The translations under genes were made by a program, and so were the position numbers. Shown in pieces: positions 49,989 through 58,917 of a stretch of 64,000 bases of DNA. Positions within the stretch are counted from its first letter, which is position 1; every line of letters begins with the position of its first letter. Under the pieces are notes generated by a model that saw nothing but the letters and a program-made list of their open reading frames with translations, did not search any database and was not told where the DNA came from. The DNA comes from Pseudomonas tohonis. GTDB lineage: Bacteria > Pseudomonadota > Gammaproteobacteria > Pseudomonadales > Pseudomonadaceae. The stretch is from NCBI RefSeq assembly GCF_012767755.2, contig NZ_AP023189.1, positions 6,016,001 to 6,080,000 of the forward strand, in the 5' to 3' direction.

Positions 49989-51407
49989 TCAATCGGAAAG
50001 GCGTCTCACCCAGAAAAGCTCGTGGCGGCGCACCGCCTTGCGGAAGAAGTCGTCCTCGCCACTCTCCGGCCAGCGACGGGCGGCGAGCAGCCACTGGATG
50101 GTCCGGCGCAGGCGCTTCTTGAACGACAGCGGCACCTGCAGGTCATGCTGCATGGCCAGCGCCTGGGCCTTGTCCAGGCGCGCCTGTTCGCACAACACGG
50201 GACTCCACAGGTCATCCGCCGGCAACGGCTCGATGCACGGCGGCAGGGCGATGCCGCCTCCGGCCGGGCCCATGGGCCAGCGGTCGTTGTCCACCAGGTG
50301 GTTGGCATAGAGCAGTTGCACCGAAGGGGTCCAGCCACTCTTGCAGATGGCCTGGTCGAGGGCGCGGCTGGCCTGGACGTGGTCCGGATGCGGGTCGAGC
50401 TGCGGATGCGGCACCACCACCACGTCGGGCTGCAGGCGGGCCAACAGGGCCGCCAGGTCACCCACCAGGTTGTTCCAGGTCGGCGCGCCATCGAGATCGC
50501 CAGGCAGTGCCAGGGCGTTGAAGCGGCGGACGCTGCGGATGTCAGCCTCCCCGGATTCCAGCGAGGCGAAAGGCTTGTCCGGCTCGGCCTCCATGGCTTC
50601 CAGGCGCAGGCAGTAGTAGCCCAGCTGCAGGCACCGGGTAGCCGGTACGCCGCCCCAGAGCGGCACCGCCAGGCTGCTCCAGCTGCGCAGGCGCCCCTTG
50701 AGGCGTGCAGCGGCAGCGGTATCCAGCCCAAGGCGACGATAGACCTGGGCCTCGATCTCGCCCTGGGTCAGGGTGACGATGTGCACGTCGCTGCAACGGC
50801 TGTAGAGCCCGAAGGCCGCCAGTTCGGCATCGTCCGCATGAGGCGCGATGACCAGCACCCTCTTCCTGGCGTAGTCGGGGTTGCTGAAGGCATGCAGCGT
50901 GGCGGTCGGCGCCAGCCGGCAGAAACGCCCGCGCAGGCGCAACGTGCCAGCGGCCAGGGCGGCCTGAGCCCCGGAGAGGTTGATATAACGGCGCCCGTTC
51001 ACGCCCCGCTCAAAGTCCTGGCGGTCGATACCTTCGCCACATTCGACCAGCACATGGGGGTCGAGCCAGCGACCGAGCCAGCGGCTGCGGATCACCACTT
51101 CCAGCACCAGCGTCTCCGCGTCCTCGGGCCAGGCGGCGGCGCCCGGGTCCAGGCGCCCATCCACCAGGCTCACCGGCAGTGCCCGGGCGCTGGCGGGGAA
51201 ACGGTACTGGTAGTCATCCCGCGGTGAATAGAAGAGGTGATCGGCGAACCAGGCCTCGTGGGCGATCCAGCCGAGCACGAGGAGCACCGGGGTGGTACTC
51301 CAGGAGCCGAACCAGTCCAGCGCCATGAGCACCAGCAAGGCGCCGAGCATGAACAAACGCTTGTGGCGCCGATGGCGGCGCAGGAGCAGCTGCTTGCGTG
51401 TTTCCAT
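49989..51407 (-). CDS. dnpA: PIG-L family de-N-acetylase DnpA
   Basis: 472 residues. An N-terminal membrane helix pair (LFMLGALLVLMALDWFG and TTPVLLVLGWIAHEAWFA) precedes a PIG-L deacetylase domain with APHADDAELAAFGLYSR (metal ligands) and VVVPHPQLDPHPDHVQASRALDQAI. DnpA of P. aeruginosa (PA5002) is an LPS-core-linked deacetylase implicated in antibiotic tolerance; family and length agree. Five bases after mig-14, downstream of it on the same strand. Confidence 0.9.
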   Translation of the reverse strand: METRKQLLLRRHRRHKRLFMLGALLVLMALDWFGSWSTTPVLLVLGWIAHEAWFADHLFYSPRDDYQYRFPASARALPVSLVDGRLDPGAAAWPEDAETLVLEVVIRSRWLGRWLDPHVLVECGEGIDRQDFERGVNGRRYINLSGAQAALAAGTLRLRGRFCRLAPTATLHAFSNPDYARKRVLVIAPHADDAELAAFGLYSRCSDVHIVTLTQGEIEAQVYRRLGLDTAAAARLKGRLRSWSSLAVPLWGGVPATRCLQLGYYCLRLEAMEAEPDKPFASLESGEADIRSVRRFNALALPGDLDGAPTWNNLVGDLAALLARLQPDVVVVPHPQLDPHPDHVQASRALDQAICKSGWTPSVQLLYANHLVDNDRWPMGPAGGGIALPPCIEPLPADDLWSPVLCEQARLDKAQALAMQHDLQVPLSFKKRLRRTIQWLLAARRWPESGEDDFFRKAVRRHELFWVRRLSD

Positions 51408-51411
51408 TCAC

Positions 51412-52347
51412 TCACACCCGAAAGACGGGAACCTTGTTGCACCAACGATCCTTGTATTCCACATCTGCGCGCCCGAACGAATAGCGCAGGGCCTTGCCTC
51501 TGGCCCGGGCATCTTCCCAAGCAGCCTGCGTGTTGACGAAGCTGAGGACGCTGCCGGGGCTGAAGTCCCGGCTTTGTGGATCGACGCCGCCGTTGATGTA
51601 TTCGGCGCTGATCCATTCTGGAGATTCGACCCTGTACACCACCTGAACGGCGATGGGCGCTCCCTCCAGCAACAACAGGCTGCCGCTGAGGAATTCCCGC
51701 AGCAGCCCGAACACTTCTTCCAGATGCCCCTTGCCGGGCACATCGAAGCCCCAGCGACGCTCGAACAGTTCGGTATAGACGGCCGCCAGTTCGGCAGGCG
51801 CGAGTTCCGCGATCGGCTTCAGGGTGCCACCGGCCTCCTCCAGCAGGCGCAGCTCGCGGCGCTGGTTGTAGCGGAACTTCTTGGAGAACTCCTCGGGCGC
51901 ACGGCACAGCGCCAGCGAGTCCTTCTGCAGGCGCAGCCCCCGCAGGCGGCTCTGGTTGGGTTCGCCCAGGTAGGCGCCGCGATGGCGCAAGACCGCTCCA
52001 CTGTCCGGTCGCGCCGGCAGGAGCACCTCGGCGTTGCCGAGATCGAACAGATGACGCTTGCCGGCACGCTTGAGGGCATCCCTCGACAAGGCGAGGTGGC
52101 GACCCCAGGTGGGAGCGGCGGCTACCGGCTCGTCACCCTCGAACCAGCCGAGGTAGCGCACCGGGATGCCGGCCATCGCGGACAGGCGCTCCACCACATC
52201 CGGTTGGGTCACCAGGCTGCCGCCGAAACGTGACCAGACGGCGGCATAGTCGGCGGCATTCAGTGGGCGCCAGCCGCGTTCACGGCAGGCGCGTATCAGG
52301 TTCAGCACAGCCCTGTCCCTGGGATTGGAGGTCTCATCGTCATGCAC
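51412..52347 (-). CDS. mig-14: Mig-14 family antimicrobial-peptide resistance protein
   Basis: 311 residues without signal peptide. The GNAT-like fold recalls Mig-14 (from Salmonella and PAO1 PA5003): FRYNQRRELRLLEEAGGTLKPI, LFERRWGFDVPGKGHLEEVF, SAEYINGGVDPQSRDFSPGSVLSFVNTQAAW and FGRADVEYKDRWCNKVP. Members contribute to polymyxin/cathelicidin tolerance at the inner membrane. In operon-like array msbA - mig-14 - dnpA - hldE. ATG at 52347. Confidence 0.88.
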   Translation of the reverse strand: MHDDETSNPRDRAVLNLIRACRERGWRPLNAADYAAVWSRFGGSLVTQPDVVERLSAMAGIPVRYLGWFEGDEPVAAAPTWGRHLALSRDALKRAGKRHLFDLGNAEVLLPARPDSGAVLRHRGAYLGEPNQSRLRGLRLQKDSLALCRAPEEFSKKFRYNQRRELRLLEEAGGTLKPIAELAPAELAAVYTELFERRWGFDVPGKGHLEEVFGLLREFLSGSLLLLEGAPIAVQVVYRVESPEWISAEYINGGVDPQSRDFSPGSVLSFVNTQAAWEDARARGKALRYSFGRADVEYKDRWCNKVPVFRV

Positions 52348-52367
52348 ATATCAGGCACATGTACCGC

Positions 52368-54176
52368 TCAGCCGCGCTCCGCCACGTGGGCCTTGTCCTC
52401 GGCGAACTGGTTGGCGTGCAAGCGCGCGTAGTAGCCATCCAGGGCGATCAGCTCGGCGTGGTTACCGCGCTCGACGATGCGGCCCTGGTCCATCACCAGG
52501 ATCAGGTCGGCCTTCTCGATGGTGGACAGGCGGTGGGCGATGACCAGCGTGGTGCGGCCATCCATCACCCGGTCCAGCGCCTTCTGGATGTGCCGTTCGG
52601 ACTCGTTGTCCAGCGCCGAGGTGGCTTCGTCCAGCACCAGCAGCGGCGCGTTCTTCAGCAGCGCGCGGGCGATGGCCAGGCGCTGGCGCTGGCCGCCGGA
52701 CAACAGCACGCCGTTCTCGCCGACCTCGGTGTCCAGGCCCTGGGGCAGCTTCTCGATGAATTCGCTGGCATAGGCGGCCTCGGCCGCTCGCTCGATGTCC
52801 GCGCGCGGCGCCCCGGCGAGATCGCCATAGGCGATGTTGTTGGCCACCGAGTCATTGAACAGATTGACCTGCTGGGTCACCAGCGCGATGTGTCGGCGCA
52901 GGTTGCGCAGGCGGTAATCCTGGACCTCGACGCCATCGAGGAGGATCTGCCCTTCGCTGTGCTGGTAGAAGCGCGGGATCAGGTTGGCCAGCGTCGACTT
53001 GCCACTTCCGGAACGCCCCACCAGGGCAACCATCTGCCCGGGTTCGGCCGTGAAGCTGATGCCATCGAGCACGGATTTTTCGGTACCGGGGTAGCGGAAG
53101 GTCAGGTCACGCACCTCCAGCCTGCCCACCACCCGCTCGCGCTCGACGGTACCGGTATCGGTCTCCGGCACCTCGTCCAGCTGCTCGAAGATGCTCTCGG
53201 CACCCGCCACGCCCTTCTGCACCGTGGAGCTGACCTCCGACAACTGGCGGATGGGCTTGGGCAGCATGCCCGCAATAGTGATATAGGCGACCAAATCGCC
53301 TGCAGAAGAATCACCCCGCATGTACAAGACCAAGAACATCAACACCGCCATGGCACTGAAAATCACCAGTTGCAGCATCGGCGTGTAGACGGCACCGGTC
53401 TTGGTCATGCGCAGCTGCTTGTCGGTATTGCTCTGGCTGGCGTCGAGAAAGCGCGCTTCCTCGTAGGGCTCGCCACCGAAGCTGCGCACCACGCGATAGC
53501 CCTGGATGGTTTCGGACGCCACATGGGTGACATCCCCCATGGCCACCTGGATTTTCTTGCTCTGCTTGCGGAACTTGCGGCTGGCCCCAGTCACCATGAC
53601 GGCGATCAGCGGCAGGATCGCCACCATGACCAACGTCAGCGCCCAGTTCATCCACAGCAAAGTGGCGAACAGGAAGATCACCGTCATGCCTTCACGGATG
53701 ACCACCTTGATGGCGTCCGTTGCAGCACCCGTCACCATGGTGACGTTGAAGGTGATTCGAGAAATCAGGTGGCCGGAATTGTTGTTATCGAAATAGCGAT
53801 TCGGCAACACCAGCAAGTTATTGAACAGCGCCACCCGCAAGTCATGAACCAACCCAAGGGAAACCTTAGCCAGAAAATAGTTACCCAGATAGGAGCCCAG
53901 GCCCTGCCAAGCTGCAATCAGCACGATGAGCAATGGAACCGCCTGCAGTAGCTGCAGATCCCGCAGATAAGGGACGCTTGGGAAGAGCACAGCTTCAGGA
54001 TTGCTCAGCCCATCCACAAAGTACTTGAGGATCCCACCGAGCATGGGTTGCGTGGAGGCGAAGATGATGAAGCCCAAAATGCTGATCAGGAACATACCCA
54101 CATAGGGGCGGACGTAGCCCAACAGGCGCAGGTATATTCGTAGGCTTGAAGTCGATGGCTGATCGTGACGACTCAT
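52368..54176 (-). CDS. msbA: Lipid A-core ABC flippase MsbA
   Basis: Flips lipid A-core across the inner membrane. 602 residues from ATG at 54176 (MSRHDQPSTSSLRIYLRLLGYV). Six transmembrane helices in the first ~330 residues, then the nucleotide-binding domain: Walker A GRSGSGKSTL, signature LSGGQRQRLAIARAL, Walker B LLVLDEATSALD and H-loop VIAHRLST. Longer in-frame starts to 54236 lack conservation. Divergent from the small kinase gene across 110 bases. Confidence 0.96.
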   Translation of the reverse strand: MSRHDQPSTSSLRIYLRLLGYVRPYVGMFLISILGFIIFASTQPMLGGILKYFVDGLSNPEAVLFPSVPYLRDLQLLQAVPLLIVLIAAWQGLGSYLGNYFLAKVSLGLVHDLRVALFNNLLVLPNRYFDNNNSGHLISRITFNVTMVTGAATDAIKVVIREGMTVIFLFATLLWMNWALTLVMVAILPLIAVMVTGASRKFRKQSKKIQVAMGDVTHVASETIQGYRVVRSFGGEPYEEARFLDASQSNTDKQLRMTKTGAVYTPMLQLVIFSAMAVLMFLVLYMRGDSSAGDLVAYITIAGMLPKPIRQLSEVSSTVQKGVAGAESIFEQLDEVPETDTGTVERERVVGRLEVRDLTFRYPGTEKSVLDGISFTAEPGQMVALVGRSGSGKSTLANLIPRFYQHSEGQILLDGVEVQDYRLRNLRRHIALVTQQVNLFNDSVANNIAYGDLAGAPRADIERAAEAAYASEFIEKLPQGLDTEVGENGVLLSGGQRQRLAIARALLKNAPLLVLDEATSALDNESERHIQKALDRVMDGRTTLVIAHRLSTIEKADLILVMDQGRIVERGNHAELIALDGYYARLHANQFAEDKAHVAERG

Positions 54177-54229
54177 AGGGCTCGGTACTCGAAAAAGAGC
54201 GCAGATTGTAGCACAGAGCCCCCAAGCCA

Positions 54230-54260
54230 CTGACAACCGTGCCTCGCCCTTGGGTATGAT
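54230..54260 (+). promoter_or_regulatory. Candidate promoter for the kinase-waaL pair
   Basis: CTGACA (54230-54235) and TATGAT (54255-54260) with a 19-base spacer, 26 bases before the ATG at 54287, at the border where base composition changes to AT-rich. The spacing is longer than ideal. Confidence 0.4.
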
Positions 54261-54286
54261 ACGCGGCCACTGAACGAGGCCCTTCG

Positions 54287-54931
54287 ATGCAAGCTCTGAA
54301 TCATGAGACTTATCTGGAGCTCAGCTCTGGAGCTGAAGTGCTGGAACGAGACGGACATGGAGAGAAGGTGCTGCACCTGGTCGACGGCAGCATCTTCAAG
54401 CTGTTCAGGCGCAAGCGGTTCCTTTCTTCCACTGCTTTTTATCCCTACGCGCAGCGTTTTTCTGACAATGTCGAACAACTCAAGAATAAGGGCATTCCCT
54501 GCCCCGAAATGATCGGCGTCTATCGAATCAAGGGAATTGATAGGGATGTGGTGCATTACAAACCACTTCCGGGAGAAACACTAAGGCATGTAAAAAACAG
54601 GCTAGATAATGATGACGACCTCCGGAGACGCTTGGGCATATTCATCGCAGAGCTTCACGCCAAAGGAATCTACTTTCGTTCCCTGCACCTTGGAAATATC
54701 GTCCTTACTCCCGACGAGAAACTGGGGCTCATAGATATTGCAGACCTGAAGAGCCTGAACAAGGCGCTCAGCCAGTCCATGCGACTGCGGAATTTCCATC
54801 ATCTGTTGCGATATCACGAAGACCGAAAATGGCTGATCCCTGAACAGAACACGGTTTTTCGAAATGCTTATCTATCAGCCGCAGAGCTTGGCAACTGCGC
54901 AACCTTTAGAGACCGTTTGAGTTCCATATGA
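54287..54931 (+). CDS. Small InaA/BUD32-like kinase of the LPS core locus
   Basis: 214 residues. A shortened protein-kinase-like fold: IFKLFRRKRF (putative Lys), HYKPLPGETL, the catalytic-loop-like FIAELHAKGIYFRSLHLGNIVL (with S-L-H-L-G-N in place of HxDLxxxN) and LGLIDIADLKSL. The catalytic Asp is therefore replaced and only the Asp of the IDIAD region is clear. PAO1 has a comparable gene (PA4998, from memory) beside waaL. Likely modifies an outer-core sugar or is a pseudokinase. Overlaps waaL by ATGA. Confidence 0.7.
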   Translation: MQALNHETYLELSSGAEVLERDGHGEKVLHLVDGSIFKLFRRKRFLSSTAFYPYAQRFSDNVEQLKNKGIPCPEMIGVYRIKGIDRDVVHYKPLPGETLRHVKNRLDNDDDLRRRLGIFIAELHAKGIYFRSLHLGNIVLTPDEKLGLIDIADLKSLNKALSQSMRLRNFHHLLRYHEDRKWLIPEQNTVFRNAYLSAAELGNCATFRDRLSSI

Positions 54932-56148
54932 GTGATGAAAAACAGCCTTGCAACCTTGCCACACCATACAGCCGATTCGAAAAAGCCGCCGAGTGGCTGA
55001 CCATCAACATTCTTCCTGTAGGCTTATTTGTGCTGCTGACAGGAATGTTCTGGGTTTGGGATCGCGCGCTCTACCACAAAGCTTATTATCTCTTCTTGGC
55101 CGCCCCGACTCTGCTCGTCCTATTGATGCAACCCAAATGGATAAGGCACCTTTTTTCATCTCCCCTGCTCATCGCATTCGCGGCGTTTAGTATCTACACG
55201 CTGATCACTTTGAACTGGACAAGTTCCGAGGACTCTGGCAGCTCTCTTGCAAAGCGTCCTCTCTACGTTCTCTTTCTATTTTTCGCTACTGGCCTGCTGG
55301 CACATGCCGCACCAGACAGGATCATGAAAAGCATGCGCTACAGCGCATGGCTCGCAAGCCTCGCTGGCGCCATGACGCTAGCATTCCATCTATATAGCGG
55401 AGCATCCGACCGTCTAACAGGCTACGGCGCGCTCTACAACCCGCTCCTGAGTTCTCATGTCTATGGCTTCTTTCTCGTTATATGGGGAGCCCTGTGGTTT
55501 TCGAAGAAGCAAATACTCGATATCCCATCAATCGGATCATTGGCTATCCTAGGTGCCCTTATAATCGCCACGGGTTCAAGAACACCATTGTTGGCAATTG
55601 CGTCGGCAATCATCTGGCTAGCATTAACTCAATGGAACAGGCGCAGCCTTGTCGTACTGGCAACACTCGGACTTGCCGGAACAGCGCTACTTCTACTTTT
55701 CCCCGAAGCGCTGACCAACAGGGGACTGTCCTATCGCCCTGAAATCTGGCAGCGGGCCTGGGCGCTCATCATGGAAAAACCCTTGCTTGGGCATGGCTAC
55801 GATGCGCCCTTAGCAATACCGGTGCCGGGTGTGACGCTTGTAATGGCCGACCCCCACAATATGCTACTGGCGGTGGCCTACTATTGCGGTTTCATTGGCG
55901 TGGCATTGTGGCTGGCTCTTTATCTCACAGCCCTTGTAGCAGCCTTGCGCAATCGACAGGAGCCACTCTCCTGCATTGCATCGACGCTATTGGTCTTTGG
56001 TTTTGTAGCCAGCATGACGGAAGGAGGAGCGTTTCTTTCTCGTCCGAAAGAACACTGGTTCCTTATATGGATTCCCATGGCACTCATAATGGCGGCTGAA
56101 GTCATAGCCCAAAAAAAGCAGCGTCAATCACACAGCCAACCGAAATGA
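54928..56148 (+). CDS. waaL: O-antigen ligase WaaL
   Basis: Polytopic ligase that joins O-polysaccharide from undecaprenyl diphosphate to lipid A-core in the periplasm. 406 residues, about 12 hydrophobic helices; the large periplasmic loop carries SYRPEIWQRAWALIMEKPLLGHGYD and the key His of DPHNMLLAVAYYCG. Weakly similar ligases diverge greatly, so I rely on topology, the R/H motifs and its place between msbA and core glycosyltransferases. Its codon usage is noticeably AT-richer than flanking genes. Confidence 0.85.
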   Translation: MSDEKQPCNLATPYSRFEKAAEWLTINILPVGLFVLLTGMFWVWDRALYHKAYYLFLAAPTLLVLLMQPKWIRHLFSSPLLIAFAAFSIYTLITLNWTSSEDSGSSLAKRPLYVLFLFFATGLLAHAAPDRIMKSMRYSAWLASLAGAMTLAFHLYSGASDRLTGYGALYNPLLSSHVYGFFLVIWGALWFSKKQILDIPSIGSLAILGALIIATGSRTPLLAIASAIIWLALTQWNRRSLVVLATLGLAGTALLLLFPEALTNRGLSYRPEIWQRAWALIMEKPLLGHGYDAPLAIPVPGVTLVMADPHNMLLAVAYYCGFIGVALWLALYLTALVAALRNRQEPLSCIASTLLVFGFVASMTEGGAFLSRPKEHWFLIWIPMALIMAAEVIAQKKQRQSHSQPK

Positions 56149-56177
56149 TCAAAGGCTGATAGAACGCGCCTGCCGAC

Positions 56178-57044
56178 TCATGAACGAATAAGCAGGCGCC
56201 AAATCCCTCTCAATGTCTTCGAATCCCAGAACCTGAGTGGAATATTCGCGAGCAATTCGCGCGCCAGAGCCTTATCTTGTTGCGCACACTTGAGCAGCAT
56301 CGAGTTTCGGAAGTTCGCGCATACTTTCTCGTAGGCCGGGTGTTCGCTGAAACGATCATAGGTCCGCAGCACGTTATCGACCATGAACCTGTAGTTCTTA
56401 TAGGTATTATTCTCATGCACCCGATAAAGAGCCAGCACTTCAGCCAAGACATCAATGAAGTAACCTGCATTGGTTATCTTCAGCTCCACCATTAGGTCCT
56501 CAAGGCGTACATCCACCTCGAATCCACCGACCTTCTCCAGTGCCTCGCGACGAAATAACAACGTAGGAGCAGGCGCGCCAGGCTTTCGGTTGAGAAACAC
56601 ATCGTCAAAGTCCAGTCGACGAGCAGAACTGCAGCCAACCTTCCCATCGGTCTCCCCGAGAGCATCTATGATACGGATATTTCCCGCGCAGATTCCCACC
56701 TCAGGCTTCTCGGACATATATGCAACCTGAGTCTTGATCCGCTCAGGAAGCATGATGTCATCCGAGCCGAAAGGGGCAATCAGGCTTCCTTTCGCCCGAG
56801 CAAGGGTCTCATTGAGCGTTCGCGAGAGCCCCTTGTTGGACTGAGTTCTAAAGTCGAACCCATGGATTTTCCGAAGTGACTCGATACGAGAAACGCTTTC
56901 ATCGCTAGAACCGTCATCCACAACCAACAACTCGATATTCGTATAACTCTGCCCCAACACGCTAAGAATGCTGGCTTCGATGTAAGGGGCGTGGTTGTAA
57001 GATGCAATTATTACGCTAACCAAGGGCAACTGTTGGCCACTCAT
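56178..57044 (-). CDS. GT2 family glycosyltransferase of the LPS core
   Basis: 288 residues with the GT-A fold: LPLVSVIIASYNHAPYIEASI, LVVDDGSSDES, the nucleotide-sugar DxD-type FGSDDIML and RREALEKVGGF. It overlaps the next gene by ATGA. In PAO1 the neighbour of waaL is the rhamnosyltransferase WapR (PA5000, from memory), so WapR is a candidate identity, but the sugar cannot be read from sequence alone. AT-rich like waaL. Confidence 0.8.
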   Translation of the reverse strand: MSGQQLPLVSVIIASYNHAPYIEASILSVLGQSYTNIELLVVDDGSSDESVSRIESLRKIHGFDFRTQSNKGLSRTLNETLARAKGSLIAPFGSDDIMLPERIKTQVAYMSEKPEVGICAGNIRIIDALGETDGKVGCSSARRLDFDDVFLNRKPGAPAPTLLFRREALEKVGGFEVDVRLEDLMVELKITNAGYFIDVLAEVLALYRVHENNTYKNYRFMVDNVLRTYDRFSEHPAYEKVCANFRNSMLLKCAQQDKALARELLANIPLRFWDSKTLRGIWRLLIRS

Positions 57045-58012
57045 CTGAACCTACTCACATTGGAACTAAGGCGTTCGCGGAGCATTCTCCACAAGGATGG
57101 AGGCTGAAACGAAGGCCAGGGCTCATTTATCACGGCAAACATATGTCGCGCCAACCTCACATGACTGAGATGCTCCTTCACAAACCGGCGGCCACTCTCG
57201 GAAATGGATAATGCTTGCTTGGAATCGCTTCGCAGATCGGCCAACCTTGTACGCAACTCCTCGACATCTGAATACAAGACCAGATCGATACCATCTCTGA
57301 GCCCAATGGCACGCTCCTCTATTCCCTGACGCCAAGCGAATAGAACACATCCACTTGCCATCGCCTCGAAGTTCTTGGCCATGTACTCGCCCAAGCCCAC
57401 ATCTGCACTGATGAAGAACTTGATCCGGTTGAGCATCTCCCAATATGGCCGTCCAGGCTCCGTACGCAGCAGTTGGACAGGTTCGTGCTCAACCAACTGA
57501 TCCAGAAGGGCCTTTCGCCCTGCATAAGCCGCACTCGCGGTGCGCCCAATGAAGCCCAACTCGATATCACGCTCAACGACTTCACTCCGGACCATACGTG
57601 GGTCATAGCCCTTGGGAATGAAGTTGGCATTAAAACCTTCCGCCTTGAGCTTCTCTGCAGTGCCTGCCCCAGTCACTATCATGCGCGCATTTGGAAGGCT
57701 GCGGTAGAAACGACTGAACCGCCCCCTCCAACGAGAGCTATCCAGATAGTTCTGACAGGCGTCCTCTTCATATAGCAATAGCCCTGGAATCTGGCGAAGG
57801 ACGTGAGCCTGCTTGGCGATGTTTTTAAAATGCAGATCAATCAATACGCGGTCATATTTGGCGAGGTCCAGTCCTCGAAAGAACTGCTTCAGGTTACGTT
57901 GCTCATCCTTGCTCAGCAGCTTTAGATCGAGATCAACGAACCTCCCCAACTCTTCGTAAACACATGAAATATCGGGCTCTCGCCGTGCGGAGCTAAGAGC
58001 CAGAACCTTCAT
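57041..58012 (-). CDS. GT-B glycosyltransferase of the LPS core
   Basis: 323 residues from ATG at 58012 (MKVLALSSARREPDISCVYEEL). GT-B features include LLYEEDACQNYLDSSRW, PKGYDPRMV, and the donor-site MAKNFEAMASGCVLFAWRQGIEE. Its start is the TGATG overlap with the stop of the upstream GT2 gene. Probably adds a glucose- or rhamnose-type outer-core residue; exact enzyme unknown. The gene is AT-rich relative to those beyond 58 kb. Confidence 0.75.
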   Translation of the reverse strand: MKVLALSSARREPDISCVYEELGRFVDLDLKLLSKDEQRNLKQFFRGLDLAKYDRVLIDLHFKNIAKQAHVLRQIPGLLLYEEDACQNYLDSSRWRGRFSRFYRSLPNARMIVTGAGTAEKLKAEGFNANFIPKGYDPRMVRSEVVERDIELGFIGRTASAAYAGRKALLDQLVEHEPVQLLRTEPGRPYWEMLNRIKFFISADVGLGEYMAKNFEAMASGCVLFAWRQGIEERAIGLRDGIDLVLYSDVEELRTRLADLRSDSKQALSISESGRRFVKEHLSHVRLARHMFAVINEPWPSFQPPSLWRMLRERLSSNVSRFR

Positions 58013-58917
58013 CAACGTCGCTTCAGACACAGAACGAGCGCCTTTCGGGTATATGACCATTTGAGCAACGCGCGCCAATCCGTGCGCAGCGCCTCCCTGT
58101 AGTAATGCCAAGCACCAGCATGGTCCCCAGCCAGCATGCAGGTACGAAACAACGACAGGCAACGCTGCGCCTTGTAGCGATGACGCAAGCCCTGTCCTGC
58201 GGCAGGCAGACTGCCAAACACTTCGTCGACCAGCTTCAGGTCCACCTTTCGTGCTGCTTCCGCGCTATGGCGCAGGCTGCCGGGGTGCTTGTGGATGCGT
58301 GCGAGGGAGAACTCCAGGCGCTGTACCGGCCCATGAGCCAGGGTGTAGGCGAACACGGGGATATCTTCGCTATGACGCAGATGCTCCGGATAGGGACGCT
58401 GGAGCAGAAGGTCACGCCTGAACACGCAGGCGCCATGGCTGATGGCTATGGTCTTGTCCAGCAGGTAGGCAGACAGCCGCTCGGCAACACCTTCAGGAAC
58501 CTGCGAGGCAGGGTGTTCGCGCTCGCGGCCGTCAGGTTGTACCGCTACATGGCCGGCCAGCCATAGCCCAACGCCAGGCTCGGCACGCAGCTGCTCGCAC
58601 AAGCGGGGCAGCATACCGGGCACTAGCTCATCATCGGCATCCAGCAGCAGAACGTAGTGCCCACCGGCGAGGCGTACGCCGTGGTTCCGTGCAGCAGAGG
58701 GGCCAGCGTTCTCCTGCCGCACACCTTGGAAGCGTCCGCCATAGCGCGCGATCAAAGTCTCGAAAACAGCCCGAGTGTCATCGCTGGAGCCGTCGTCGAT
58801 GACCCAGAGCTCCACATCAGCGCCGGCCTGCGAGAGTATCGACTCGACCGCTCGCGGCAGCACCCCGGCGTAGTTGTATGCCGGGATGACGACACTGAGC
58901 AGCGGGCTATCCGACAT
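58012..58917 (-). CDS. GT2 family glycosyltransferase
   Basis: 301 residues from ATG at 58917 (MSDSPLLSVVIPAYNYAGVL); further in-frame ATGs lie at 58923 and 58938. GT-A motifs: LWVIDDGSSDDT, LLDADDELVPGML (DxD-like), GACVFRRDLLLQRPYPE. The C-terminal ~80 residues are basic (RHRYKAQRCLSLFR). Overlaps the wapO stop by 11 bases, so the LPS genes from waaP leftwards look like one transcriptional unit. Confidence 0.82.
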   Translation of the reverse strand: MSDSPLLSVVIPAYNYAGVLPRAVESILSQAGADVELWVIDDGSSDDTRAVFETLIARYGGRFQGVRQENAGPSAARNHGVRLAGGHYVLLLDADDELVPGMLPRLCEQLRAEPGVGLWLAGHVAVQPDGREREHPASQVPEGVAERLSAYLLDKTIAISHGACVFRRDLLLQRPYPEHLRHSEDIPVFAYTLAHGPVQRLEFSLARIHKHPGSLRHSAEAARKVDLKLVDEVFGSLPAAGQGLRHRYKAQRCLSLFRTCMLAGDHAGAWHYYREALRTDWRALLKWSYTRKALVLCLKRR

